Origin: DATFXM01 sp035315885
GTDB taxonomy: Bacteria > Acidobacteriota > Blastocatellia > UBA7656
Assembly: GCA_035315885.1 (NCBI GenBank)
Contig: DATFXM010000073.1
Coordinates: 1 to 15,408, forward strand
DNA: 15,408 bases
Reading direction: 5' to 3'
In this document: positions 1 to 7,482 of the stretch, in pieces
How positions within the stretch are numbered: the first letter of the stretch is position 1
Layout: each line of letters begins with the position of its first letter
The notes under the pieces: generated by a model
What the model was told of the DNA's origin: nothing
Databases searched by the model: none
The model's input: the letters and a program-made list of their open reading frames with translations, nothing else
Translations under genes and position numbers: made by a program

Positions 1-558
1 GGCTTTCGCTGCTCGGGAACCTACCGCTCCATGGAAGAGGCGCTTGAGCGAATCCCCCACGAACTGCCAGATGTGGTGCTGAACGACATCGGTTTGCCTG
101 GAATGAGTGGTATCGATGGGATTCGGATCCTGAAAGAACGTTACCCGCAGCTCGTGATCTTGATGCTCACCGTCTATGACGACGATGACCGCATATTCGA
201 TGCCATCTGTGCCGGGGCTTGCGGATATCTATTGAAGAAAACGCCACCCGCGCGGCTGCTCGAGGCTCTCCGCGAAGCTGTGGCTGGGGGCGCTCCCATG
301 TCGCCTGAGGTTGCCCGACGCGTCATCACGCTTTTTCGCGAGGTCCGCCCTCCGGAGCGCGCCGACTACGAATTGACTCCGCACGAGACTCGCCTTCTCA
401 AGCTCTTTGTCGAAGGCCACAACTACAAGACGGCAGCAGCGGAAGTCCGGACGAGCGTCACGACGGTCGCCTTCCATATGCGCAACATCTACGACAAGCT
501 GCAAGTCCACTCCAAGAGTGAGGCGGTCGCCAAGGCCCTGCGTAACAGGCTTGTCTGA
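1..558 (+). CDS. Response regulator, NarL/FixJ family (5' truncated)
   Basis: This is a two-component DNA-binding response regulator whose N-terminus lies before the window. The reading frame is open from base 1, so the ATG at 31 is internal and not the start; roughly 25-30 residues, with the acidic pocket, are missing. The receiver domain shows the phospho-acceptor Asp (codon 85-87, in LNDIGLPGMSG), the switch Thr (codon 169, in MLTVYD) and the conserved Lys (codon 235, in YLLKKT). A short linker leads to a LuxR-type helix-turn-helix from about base 373 to the end (LTPHE...KLQVHSKSEAV). The stop is TGA at 556-558. All visible functional residues are intact, so phosphorylation-dependent transcription control is expected. 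No histidine kinase is visible and the target genes are unknown. A 205-base gap separates it from the next gene. Confidence 0.95.
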   Translation, partial: GFRCSGTYRSMEEALERIPHELPDVVLNDIGLPGMSGIDGIRILKERYPQLVILMLTVYDDDDRIFDAICAGACGYLLKKTPPARLLEALREAVAGGAPMSPEVARRVITLFREVRPPERADYELTPHETRLLKLFVEGHNYKTAAAEVRTSVTTVAFHMRNIYDKLQVHSKSEAVAKALRNRLV

Positions 559-594
559 GCCCGTAGCTATTCCTCACACAACTTTCATAAACCT

Positions 595-606
595 GTCTGT
601 ACAGAC
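595..606. promoter_or_regulatory. Perfect 12-bp palindrome, candidate operator
   Basis: GTCTGTACAGAC is a perfect inverted repeat in the gap between the response regulator and the wHTH-TPR gene. It ends one base before a possible -35 element. Its position suits an operator for either neighbouring regulator, but no known factor can be assigned from sequence alone. With no loop it is a poor terminator hairpin. Confidence 0.3.
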
Positions 607-607
607 G

Positions 608-637
608 GAGACAACAGTCCCAGGCCCGCGGTAGAAT
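608..637 (+). promoter_or_regulatory. Candidate sigma-70-like promoter for the wHTH-TPR gene
   Basis: GAGACA at 608-613 matches TTGACA at 4 of 6 positions. TAGAAT at 632-637 matches TATAAT at 5 of 6, with an 18-bp spacer. It would give a leader of about 120 bases before the ATG at 764. The match is only moderate, and Acidobacteriota promoters are not well defined by this consensus. Confidence 0.3.
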
Positions 638-763
638 TAAGTAGCCTGTAGAAGAAATTCTGAAGGCTCCTGCTCATAGACGGCCAAGACCAACTTTGAC
701 GCAACGTGCAGCCAGTTTGTATGGCAAGGCGGGTGAAGTCAGTAACTGGAGATAGGAGGACAG

Positions 764-2794
764 ATGGATTTCTGCCGCCGCAGCCAATTGGGCGGCGATC
801 GCGCTGGCCTTAAGCAAATGAGCGCGCAGATCAAACACATCTATTACTTTGGCCCATTCTGCCTGGACCTCGAGCGGCGCCTTTTGCTGCGCGACGGCGC
901 GATTGTCTCCCTGACGCCAAAGGTGTTCGAAACGCTGGTCGCGCTGGTTGAGCAGAGCGGTTCGGTCGTCAGCAAGGATGAGCTGTTGGCCCGCCTCTGG
1001 CCTGACACGATTGTCGAAGAGCGCAACCTTTCGCAAAACATCTTCCTGCTCAGGAAAGCGCTCGGCGATGACCTACACGGTCATCTTTATATTGAGACGG
1101 TGCCAAAAGTCGGCTATCGATTTCTGACGCGCGTGACCGAAACCGGAGAGGCCGATAGCACCCTCATCGTCGAAACGCATGACCGGTTACGGATCGTCGC
1201 CTCCGAAGAAGAGACCCTTGACCAAGAAGCAGCGCGCCTGCTGCAAGACTGCCCGCAAAGAAAGCTCATCGGGAGAAGCCTGACGAACACTGCCAATCGT
1301 AGGCCCAGGCAAATTGCCCTCGTCACCTCGATAGCGCTCGTCTGTCTCTGCGCAGGAATTGGTGGACTGTGGTTTTCGGGCGTGACGCGCAGTTGGGGGC
1401 CAACGCCCACGGTACGCTCGATCGCCGTGCTGCCGTTCAAATCACTCGGCGGCGATCAGGGCGAGGATTATCTCGGGTTAGGGATGGCAGACACCTTGAT
1501 CACAAGCCTCGGCAATATCAACAAACTCATCGTCCGCCCGACGAGCGCCGTCCGCAAGTATGCCGCCGCAGACAATGACGCGCTCGCCGCAGGGCGCGAA
1601 CAGAGAGTCGAGACGGTGCTCGAAGGCAGCATCCAGCGCGCTGGCGATACGATACGCTTGACCGTCCGGCTGCTCGACGTGAAAGACGGCGCGGCCCTTT
1701 GGTCATACAAATGCGACGAACGCTACACGGACATCTTCAAGGTGCAGGATTCTATATCCGAGAAAGTGGCCGAGGCGCTCATCTTTCGCCTCACTGGTGA
1801 AGAGAGAAGGTTGCTGACCAAACACTACACCGAAAATACCGAAGCCTATCAGCTTTATTTGAAGGGGCGTTACTTCTGGAACAAGCGCACGGGCGAAGGC
1901 TTTCGCAGGGCGCTCGACTATTTGAACCAGGCGATCAAGGAGGACGCCAATTACGCGCTGGCTTACGTAGGATTGGCCGACAGCTACACGATGCTCGCCG
2001 ACTACGATTGGCTGTCGCCTGCCGAAGCGGCGGCCGCTGCGAAAGCGGCGGCGCAGAGAGCCTTGGCGCTTGACGACACGCTCGCGGAGGCGCACGCTTC
2101 GCTCGCCGACATACGCCGTTTTTATGACTGGGATTGGCGTGGCTCCGAGCAAGAGTACCGGCGGGCCATCGAGTTGAACCCGCATTATTCGACCGCGCAC
2201 CAGTGGTACGCCGAGTTCCTCTCGGCGATGGGGCGTCACGGCGAGGCCGTGCGCGAGATCGAACGCGCCGAAGAGCTTGACCCGCTTTCTGTAGTCGTCA
2301 AGTCGGCAGCGGGGTGGGTTTTCTTCTTCGCGCGCGACTATGACCGGGCGATAGCCCAGTGTCAGAAGGTGATCGAGATGGACGGGAGTTACGGCGAGGT
2401 CTATTCCCAGTTGCGGAGGGCCTACGAGCAGAAGGGGCTGTACCGAGAGGCGCTGGCGGCGGACGAAAAGCACCGCGTATTCAAGAGAGGCGGCTCACCG
2501 CAGCAAGTCGAGTTGCTCGATGCGGCTATGGTTCCGAATCCGAAAGCCTACTGGCAGAAGGTTCTGGAACGGACCAAGAAAGACGTAGAAAACAAGGTGG
2601 AGGTGGCGCGTTTCCGCATGGTGGAGAGCTACACCCAACTCGGGGAAAAGGAGCAGGCGTTAAAATGGCTCGAAACCTCCTATCAAGAACACTCATTCTG
2701 GATGCCTTTTCTCAATGTGCACCCGCACCTCGACCCCCTACGCGCGGAGCCTCGCTTCCAAATCCTCGCGACGCAACTTGGCCTGCCGGATTGA
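764..2794 (+). CDS. Transmembrane winged-helix regulator with TolB-like domain and TPRs (ToxR/CadC-like)
   Basis: This looks like a membrane-anchored transcription regulator of the type abundant in Acidobacteriota. Residues about 27-123 form an OmpR/PhoB-type winged helix (LTPKVFETL, then LWPDTIVEERNLSQNI, ending IETVPKVGYRF). Residues about 183-207 form one hydrophobic membrane segment. Residues about 217-340 resemble the TolB-N/FlgO-like region found in such proteins (RSIAVLPFKSL, then VLEGSIQR, then VRLLDVKDGAALW). Residues about 355-675 carry TPR-like helical pairs. The DNA-binding part would face the cytoplasm and the rest the periplasm. The start at 764 is supported by AGGAGG at 754-759; an ATG at 818 would also keep every domain. 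There is no receiver domain, so control by ligand or protein contact is more likely than phosphorylation. Target genes are unknown. Confidence 0.9.
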   Translation: MDFCRRSQLGGDRAGLKQMSAQIKHIYYFGPFCLDLERRLLLRDGAIVSLTPKVFETLVALVEQSGSVVSKDELLARLWPDTIVEERNLSQNIFLLRKALGDDLHGHLYIETVPKVGYRFLTRVTETGEADSTLIVETHDRLRIVASEEETLDQEAARLLQDCPQRKLIGRSLTNTANRRPRQIALVTSIALVCLCAGIGGLWFSGVTRSWGPTPTVRSIAVLPFKSLGGDQGEDYLGLGMADTLITSLGNINKLIVRPTSAVRKYAAADNDALAAGREQRVETVLEGSIQRAGDTIRLTVRLLDVKDGAALWSYKCDERYTDIFKVQDSISEKVAEALIFRLTGEERRLLTKHYTENTEAYQLYLKGRYFWNKRTGEGFRRALDYLNQAIKEDANYALAYVGLADSYTMLADYDWLSPAEAAAAAKAAAQRALALDDTLAEAHASLADIRRFYDWDWRGSEQEYRRAIELNPHYSTAHQWYAEFLSAMGRHGEAVREIERAEELDPLSVVVKSAAGWVFFFARDYDRAIAQCQKVIEMDGSYGEVYSQLRRAYEQKGLYREALAADEKHRVFKRGGSPQQVELLDAAMVPNPKAYWQKVLERTKKDVENKVEVARFRMVESYTQLGEKEQALKWLETSYQEHSFWMPFLNVHPHLDPLRAEPRFQILATQLGLPD

Positions 2795-3076
2795 TGAAAT
2801 TCCGACTCGATAGCTACTCGTAGGTCTAATGCCTGTTCACAGGCTCGGTTGCTGGTTTATCCGTGTACCGTTATGTGGCTGAATTTCCTATGATCGTCTC
2901 TTTCGACCCTGTCTCGTCCTCTCGATTCTCTCCATTCCCGATAATCTTCCTCGTGCATTTGCCGCTCGTATCCACTGCAAACCGCGCTGTGAACTCTTGT
3001 GAGAAAAAATGACAAAAATGTGTGCGCGGTTTGAAGACTTTTGACCACACCTTCGGCTAAGGTCGCCTCTCGTTAT
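2795..3076. other. Intergenic stretch without a convincing gene
   Basis: These 282 bases contain a possible short hairpin near the upstream stop and an A-rich patch around 3003-3018. A 63-codon minus-strand reading frame (3048-2857) starts with GTG, has no ribosome binding site and reads as low-complexity charged sequence, so it is not called. Confidence 0.5.
2831..2844 (+). terminator. Weak candidate terminator hairpin
   Basis: GCCTGTTCACAGGC, 36 bases after the wHTH-TPR stop, can fold into a 5-bp stem with a TTCA loop. It is followed by a T-containing but not continuous stretch (TCGGTTGCTGGTTT). The position fits, but the stem is short and there is no proper U-tract. Confidence 0.25.
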
Positions 3077-3340
3077 ATGAAACGAACGAGGCGAACCGAG
3101 ATTGTCGTCGAGAAATATCAGGTGCTTGTCGTCCGCAGACTCGAGCAGCGACCGCCGGAGTGGTGTGAGGCGTGCGGCGAGCCTTCACGGATGGTGACCG
3201 TAGACGAAGCCGCAGCCATTCGCCGTGTCAGCGCTCGAGAGATGTATCAACAAGCGGAAACCGCGCAGGTTCATTTCGTCGAGAGGACGGACGGGCGCTT
3301 ATACATCTGCCTTGGCTCGCTTTTGACACCAACTCAATAA
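3077..3340 (+). CDS. Small CxxC plus excisionase-like HTH protein
   Basis: This small protein of about 87 residues is not a named family I recognise. After a basic N-terminus and a beta-like segment (TEIVVEKYQVLVVRR) it has one CEACG pair that could bind metal as a dimer or act in redox chemistry. A segment resembling excisionase/MerR-type helix-turn-helix domains follows (MVTVDEAAAIRRVSAREMYQ, then VHF and LYICLGSL). Proteins of this layout occur in Acidobacteriota, as far as I recall. The ATG at 3077 is preferred; an in-frame TTG at 3041 would add 12 residues, and neither has a strong ribosome binding site. Its stop lies 17 bases before the ATG of the S74 surface protein, so the two are probably cotranscribed and it may regulate that gene. 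Confidence 0.65.
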   Translation: MKRTRRTEIVVEKYQVLVVRRLEQRPPEWCEACGEPSRMVTVDEAAAIRRVSAREMYQQAETAQVHFVERTDGRLYICLGSLLTPTQ

Positions 3341-3344
3341 TGAG

Positions 3345-3351
3345 AAAGGAG
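3345..3351 (+). promoter_or_regulatory. Ribosome binding site that fixes the S74 gene start
   Basis: AAAGGAG sits 6 bases before the ATG at 3358. It favours that start over the in-frame ATG at 3340, which overlaps the upstream stop codon, and over the long upstream extension of the frame to 3172. Confidence 0.7.
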
Positions 3352-3357
3352 CGAGCA

Positions 3358-4803
3358 ATGAAGGAAATGAAGCGAGAGATTACATCCGCATTGATGTGGC
3401 TACTGATCGTGAGTATCAGCAGCGCTCGCGGGCAGACGCCAATAAGCCGCACCGCAGCAGATGGCAGCATGCATCAACTCACGAATCTGCTGGTACAGAA
3501 GCACGCACAAAGGCGGCGTGGGTTCAGTCTAATGCCTACCTCGTTTAGTACCAGTCCGATGGCTGCCGGACCCAACCTGACAGTGCTTGGTGGCGGCACG
3601 TTGGGCAGGCTCACGAAGTGGGGGGGGTTCACGTCGAGCAACTCGTTCATCGGGGATTCGACGATCTTTGAAGACAAATACGGTCTTGTCGGAATTGGCA
3701 CCGACTCGCCCACGTCGAAGCTGACCGTGGCGGGTGTGATTCAGTCGACCGCCGGCGGGTTCAAGTTCCCTGATGGTACTGTGCAGACGACATCGGCAGC
3801 CGGTTCGCTGTTTACTGTGGCGCACGACGCAACGCTCACAGGTAACGGCACTTCTGCTTCGCCGCTTGGAGTTGCTGTGCCGCTTTCCCTAACTGGGTCG
3901 CTCGGCGCACTGACCTTCTCAACCCTGGAAGGGATTATTACAGCTACAAACACGGCTCCTGCTGGAACGAGTGGAGCAATTGGTGTCTTGGGTAAATCCA
4001 ACGACGGCATTGGTGTTAACGGAATAGTTGAAGACGAATTCATTCTCGGTAATCCAAAGGTGGGTGTGCTTGGGGCAGCAGTTACGGGCACTGGCGTGCT
4101 TGGGAACAGTACCTCAGGAGCTGGCGTCCGTGGCGAAAGCACCAGCAGCTCCGGCGTCATTGGAAACAGCAATAGCGGCACCGGCGTCAATGGCTTCAGC
4201 AGCAGCGGCCGTGGTGTGAGGGGCAACAGCGACAGCAGCGTCGGCGTCGAGGGCATCAGCACGAGCGCCGCTGGTGTCCGCGGCGAAAGCACCAGCAGCA
4301 CCGGCGTACAGGGGGTCAGTTCCAGCGGCCGCTGCGTCGTTGCCACCAGCACCGGAAGCGGTGACCTTTTCGGTGGCGTTGGTGGGGGCTCAGAACGTTT
4401 TCGAGTCGATAATGACGGAGATGTGTTTGCTAAGAGCTACAACCCGCTCTCCGACGTCAGAGTCAAAACCAATATCCGACCGCTCATCCACACGCTTGAC
4501 AAGCTCCAACAGATTCGCGGCATCTCGTTTGAGTGGACGAACGCGAATCCATCACCGGCGCCCCGCGAGATTGGCGTTATCGCGCAAGAGGTCGAACCGG
4601 TCTTTCCAGAATTGGTCAAGGCGTGGGGCGACCAAGGCTACAAGGGCGTCTCCTATGATGGGCTGACGGCCCTGCTGCTGGAGGGCGTTAAATCACTGAA
4701 AGTGGAGAATGACGGGCTTAAAGCAGAGGACAAAGCGTTGCGGGCGCGGTTGGATGTGTTGGAGAAATTGGTCAAAGAGTTGAAGCAGCCGTCAAGACGC
4801 TGA
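3358..4803 (+). CDS. Secreted repeat protein with C-terminal intramolecular chaperone (Peptidase_S74)
   Basis: A 481-residue protein resembling phage tail-spike-like surface proteins of soil bacteria. Residues 1-25 form a signal peptide (basic MKEMKR, hydrophobic core, cleavage near SARGQ). Residues about 75-145 contain the fibre-type motif VGIGTDSPTSKLTV followed by FKFPDGTVQT. Residues 236-325 are nine tandem decapeptides of the form GVxGxSxSxx. Residues about 362-460 are the endosialidase-type intramolecular chaperone, with S365 and K370 in LSDVRVK spaced like the known Ser/Lys self-cleavage dyad. The tail (about 445-478) is a likely coiled coil. In this family the chaperone trimerises the stalk and then cuts itself off before the Ser. 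No phage structural genes are nearby, so a cellular surface or secreted fibre is likelier than a prophage remnant. The start is set by AAAGGAG and the signal peptide. Confidence 0.88.
   Translation: MKEMKREITSALMWLLIVSISSARGQTPISRTAADGSMHQLTNLLVQKHAQRRRGFSLMPTSFSTSPMAAGPNLTVLGGGTLGRLTKWGGFTSSNSFIGDSTIFEDKYGLVGIGTDSPTSKLTVAGVIQSTAGGFKFPDGTVQTTSAAGSLFTVAHDATLTGNGTSASPLGVAVPLSLTGSLGALTFSTLEGIITATNTAPAGTSGAIGVLGKSNDGIGVNGIVEDEFILGNPKVGVLGAAVTGTGVLGNSTSGAGVRGESTSSSGVIGNSNSGTGVNGFSSSGRGVRGNSDSSVGVEGISTSAAGVRGESTSSTGVQGVSSSGRCVVATSTGSGDLFGGVGGGSERFRVDNDGDVFAKSYNPLSDVRVKTNIRPLIHTLDKLQQIRGISFEWTNANPSPAPREIGVIAQEVEPVFPELVKAWGDQGYKGVSYDGLTALLLEGVKSLKVENDGLKAEDKALRARLDVLEKLVKELKQPSRR
4063..4332 (+). repeat. 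Nine in-frame 30-bp repeats encoding GVxGxSxSxx decapeptides
   Basis: Nine consecutive 30-base units lie inside the S74 protein. The first (GVLGAAVTGT) is divergent and the next eight follow GVxGxSxSxx. Two units are nearly identical at DNA level (both encode GVRGESTSS, near 4123 and 4273), which suggests expansion by slippage or unequal crossover. The strict glycine/valine period of 10 fits a stacked beta or trimeric stalk structure. Confidence 0.9.
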
Positions 4804-4856
4804 AATCCAGCATCCACAACCAACACGAAAATAGATTCCTTACACACGCAACCGGC

Positions 4857-4864
4857 AAGGAGGT
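4857..4864 (+). promoter_or_regulatory. Strong ribosome binding site of the cytochrome-ankyrin gene
   Basis: AAGGAGGT, a perfect complement of the 16S anti-Shine-Dalgarno core, lies 6 bases before the ATG at 4871. It makes that start nearly certain and suggests efficient translation. Confidence 0.8.
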
Positions 4865-4870
4865 CTGATT

Positions 4871-7183
4871 ATGTTTTTCAAATCATCCAGAATGTTAAAA
4901 CACTTCGTCATTCTCGCGTTTGTCGCGGCATTGGCATTAAGCATGACATCATCAAAGCAAGCTTCTGGCAAAGTTGCGACCCAAATCAAGCTACCCCCAG
5001 CTGCTTCGAGGAAAGTTGACTATAAGCAGGACATTCAGCCACTGCTCGCACAGAAATGTTACGCCTGCCATGGGCCTGATGTGCAGCAGGCCGGCCTGAG
5101 GCTTGACCTCCGTCAGAATGCACTGCGTGGAGGCGATTACGGTCCCGTCATCAAAATCGGAGACAGCGCCTCAAGCAAGCTGATCCGTCGCGTGGTGGAC
5201 GGCGACGGGGGCCTGCAGATGCCTCCTACAGGGGCGCTCTCCGACGATGAAATTGGGATGCTGCGCGCCTGGATCGATCAGGGCGCAGAGTTCCGCACAG
5301 ACATCGTTGCGGAGGCGCCGCGCATTCCGGTCGACCCTAAAGTTACAGCCCTGATCGCCGCGGTGCGCGCCAGCAATCGCCCTGAGATCGAGCGACAGAT
5401 CGCCGCCAGTCCAGAGGTGATTAATGGAAAAGATGAGGGCGGTTCGACAGCTCTGCATCACGCCGCCGGCTACGGGCCACTGGCCAATCTAGAGTTGCTC
5501 ATCAACAACGGCGCCGACGTGAACGCCAAAAACCGCCGCAGCTCGACGCCATTGCAGTGGGCCATCCATGACGAGGCCAAGGTACGTCTGCTGCTGTCGA
5601 AAGGCGCCGACGTCAACACAAAGCAGGCGCAAGGACGCACGCCGCTTTTCCTGGCAGCCATGCTGGGTAACGGCGTTCCTACTATACGATTATTGCTTGC
5701 GAGAGGCGCCGATCCCAACCTGGCCAGCGCCAACGGACAAACACCGCTGATGATGGCGGCCGCCCGCGGCAATGTCGAAGCCATACGAATGCTGATCGAG
5801 AAAGAGGCGCAAGTAAATGCCCGCGACGGAGCCGGCGAAACCGCGCTGATGTCCGGGTGCACCAGTGGCAATGCGGACGCCGTGCGATTGCTGATCGAGA
5901 AGGGTGCGGACGTCAAAGTCAAATCGAAGCGCAACGAAACGGCGTTGGGCTTTGCGGCCACCTCGGGGGTGCAGGCATCTGTCGAGTTGTTGCTCGCCAA
6001 AGGCGCGGAGGTGAACGTCCGCAACTTCCGCGGCTACTCGCCCCTGATGTTCGCCGCCAGCTCGGACGCAATACCGGCTGGTATCATCAAGCTGCTTTTG
6101 GACAAGGGCGCTGACGCCAGCTTCACCGGCGATTACGACGAGCCGGCCAGCGCTCTCGCCGCAAAACGCGGCCACACTGAAGTGGCCCGATTGCTCGGCG
6201 CGAAATCTTCAACGCCGGCGGACAACGCTGCGGTAAAGGTTATGCCAGTCGGTGTCAGCGATCGCTCCATTCTGGCCGCGGTCAGGAACTCTCTGGTGTT
6301 GCTCGAAAAGCAAAGCGACAAGTTCATACGGACGGCAGGGTGCAACTCCTGTCACTCGCAAAGCCTGCCTTCAGCAGTCACTGGCCTTGCTCGCGATTAC
6401 GGGCTCACGTCTATGAAGAAGTTTCCGCAACTGCCGGCAACGATGACGGCTACGGCCGAGCAGTTGATGGACTTTGTAATCGTCAGCCCCAGCATAGCCT
6501 GGGAATTATTCGACGCGGGGATGAATCACGAACCGCGGACCCAGGTGACGGACGCCATTGTCCGCTATCTCATGGCATCGCAGACCGCTGAGGGCGGCTG
6601 GCGCATCAACGAGAGTCGTCGACCGCCGATGAACTCGGGCAGTATTCAGACAGCGGCGCTGGCGATTTATGCGATGAAGCATTATGCCCCGGAGGCAGAA
6701 AAGCTGAGTTGCGAAAAATCCATCGCCCGTTCCGTGGCCTGGCTGGAGAAGGCTACACCGGTGACGAACCAGGATCATGCTTTCAGGCTACTAGGGCTTG
6801 CCTGGGGAGGAGCGCCGGCATCGGCGATCCGCGAGGAGGCGAAATCCATTGCAGCGCTGCAGCGCGGCGACGGCGGCTGGAGCCAGTTGCCGGAATTGTC
6901 CTCCGACGCCTATGCCACGGGCGAAGCGTTGTTTGCGCTGGGCTCGGCTGGCAGGATGGCCGTCAACGATCCTGTCTTCCGCAGGGCCGTCGATTATCTA
7001 ATGAGCACGCAGGCCAGTGACGGGTCATGGCATGTCAAATCACGATCCATCTGGTTGCAGCCGTACCTGGAAAGCGGGTTTCCCCACGGGCGGGATCAGT
7101 TCATTTCTACCGCAGGGACTGCCTGGGCTACGCTGGCATTGACTCTTACGGCGGACCAGCGAAACAATCGCGACGATAAATAG
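4871..7183 (+). CDS. Exported c-type cytochrome/ankyrin/cyclase-toroid fusion protein
   Basis: A 770-residue mosaic protein. Residues about 9-26 form a signal peptide or N-terminal anchor. Residues about 49-142 match the Planctomycete cytochrome C-like type: heme site CYACH (C63, C66, H67), GLRLDLR, and M117 in QMPPTG as a possible axial ligand. Residues about 188-445 hold seven or eight ankyrin repeats (GSTALHHAAG, LLINNGADVN, TPLMMAAARGN). A second CxxCH (C491-H495) lies in GCNSCHSQS. Residues about 562-760 resemble the alpha/alpha toroid of squalene cyclase/prenyltransferase folds, with QW-like QTAEGGW, GDGGW and SDGSW. The acidic DxDD catalytic motif of true squalene-hopene cyclases was not seen, so enzymatic cyclisation is doubtful. 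Export and heme attachment place it in the periplasm or on the surface. It lies 67 bases after the S74 gene and may share its transcript. Confidence 0.88.
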   Translation: MFFKSSRMLKHFVILAFVAALALSMTSSKQASGKVATQIKLPPAASRKVDYKQDIQPLLAQKCYACHGPDVQQAGLRLDLRQNALRGGDYGPVIKIGDSASSKLIRRVVDGDGGLQMPPTGALSDDEIGMLRAWIDQGAEFRTDIVAEAPRIPVDPKVTALIAAVRASNRPEIERQIAASPEVINGKDEGGSTALHHAAGYGPLANLELLINNGADVNAKNRRSSTPLQWAIHDEAKVRLLLSKGADVNTKQAQGRTPLFLAAMLGNGVPTIRLLLARGADPNLASANGQTPLMMAAARGNVEAIRMLIEKEAQVNARDGAGETALMSGCTSGNADAVRLLIEKGADVKVKSKRNETALGFAATSGVQASVELLLAKGAEVNVRNFRGYSPLMFAASSDAIPAGIIKLLLDKGADASFTGDYDEPASALAAKRGHTEVARLLGAKSSTPADNAAVKVMPVGVSDRSILAAVRNSLVLLEKQSDKFIRTAGCNSCHSQSLPSAVTGLARDYGLTSMKKFPQLPATMTATAEQLMDFVIVSPSIAWELFDAGMNHEPRTQVTDAIVRYLMASQTAEGGWRINESRRPPMNSGSIQTAALAIYAMKHYAPEAEKLSCEKSIARSVAWLEKATPVTNQDHAFRLLGLAWGGAPASAIREEAKSIAALQRGDGGWSQLPELSSDAYATGEALFALGSAGRMAVNDPVFRRAVDYLMSTQASDGSWHVKSRSIWLQPYLESGFPHGRDQFISTAGTAWATLALTLTADQRNNRDDK

Positions 7184-7482
7184 ACTAAGCCTGTCACGCT
7201 GTTGAACGCGCACTTAATAAGTCACGGCGACTTGGAACACTGGAACGTGCTCTGCTGAAGATTGCCATTGTCGGTGGAGGAACACTCGCGACAGAGGAGA
7301 ACGGAATCGTCGCTCCTGGAAGTCAATAGCAGACAATGTGAGAGCGCCAGTCCTCAGCACCCTCTTCGTAAGTACGCGCGCAACGCATTAAGCTCTGTCA
7401 TGCAGCCCTCGACATCCTCCGCGGCTTCCGCCTTGAGTCTTCTAGATTGGATCGCGCTTCTGATCACCGCAGACCAGGCACA
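7184..7482. other. Convergent intergenic region
   Basis: The + and - gene blocks meet here. A 5-bp inverted repeat (AAGTC/GACTT, 7219-7233) lies 36 bases after the + strand stop and could be a weak terminator, but it lacks a T-tract. A TTG-initiated frame from 7262 that runs into the end of the neighbouring gene has Ser-rich, non-family-like sequence and is not called. Confidence 0.4.

Noticed and set aside
1703..2473. 256-codon minus-strand reading frame opposite the wHTH-TPR gene
   Set aside because: It lies wholly antisense to a well-supported gene, has no ribosome binding site or recognisable motif, and has the Arg/Leu/Val-rich composition typical of antisense frames in GC-rich DNA.
3172..3357. 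Upstream extension of the S74 reading frame overlapping the small CxxC gene
   Set aside because: The ribosome binding site at 3345-3351 and the signal peptide both point to ATG 3358; the extension is Arg/Ser-rich shadow sequence of the upstream gene.
3741..4352. 203-codon minus-strand frame with repeated LTP-type segments
   Set aside because: Its periodicity is simply the antisense image of the decapeptide repeats in the S74 protein; no start signal is present.
3358..4803. Prophage tail-fibre remnant
   Set aside because: The S74 domain is phage-like, but there is a signal peptide and no capsid, tail, integrase or lysis gene in the window; such proteins are common in non-phage contexts.
5470..6175. 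Two long minus-strand frames opposite the ankyrin repeats
   Set aside because: They mirror the repeated codon pattern of the ankyrin array and have no independent evidence of coding.
4871..7183. Squalene-hopene cyclase (hopanoid synthesis) gene
   Set aside because: The C-terminal part has QW-like repeats but only about 200 residues and no DxDD motif; the heme and ankyrin parts argue against a terpene cyclase.
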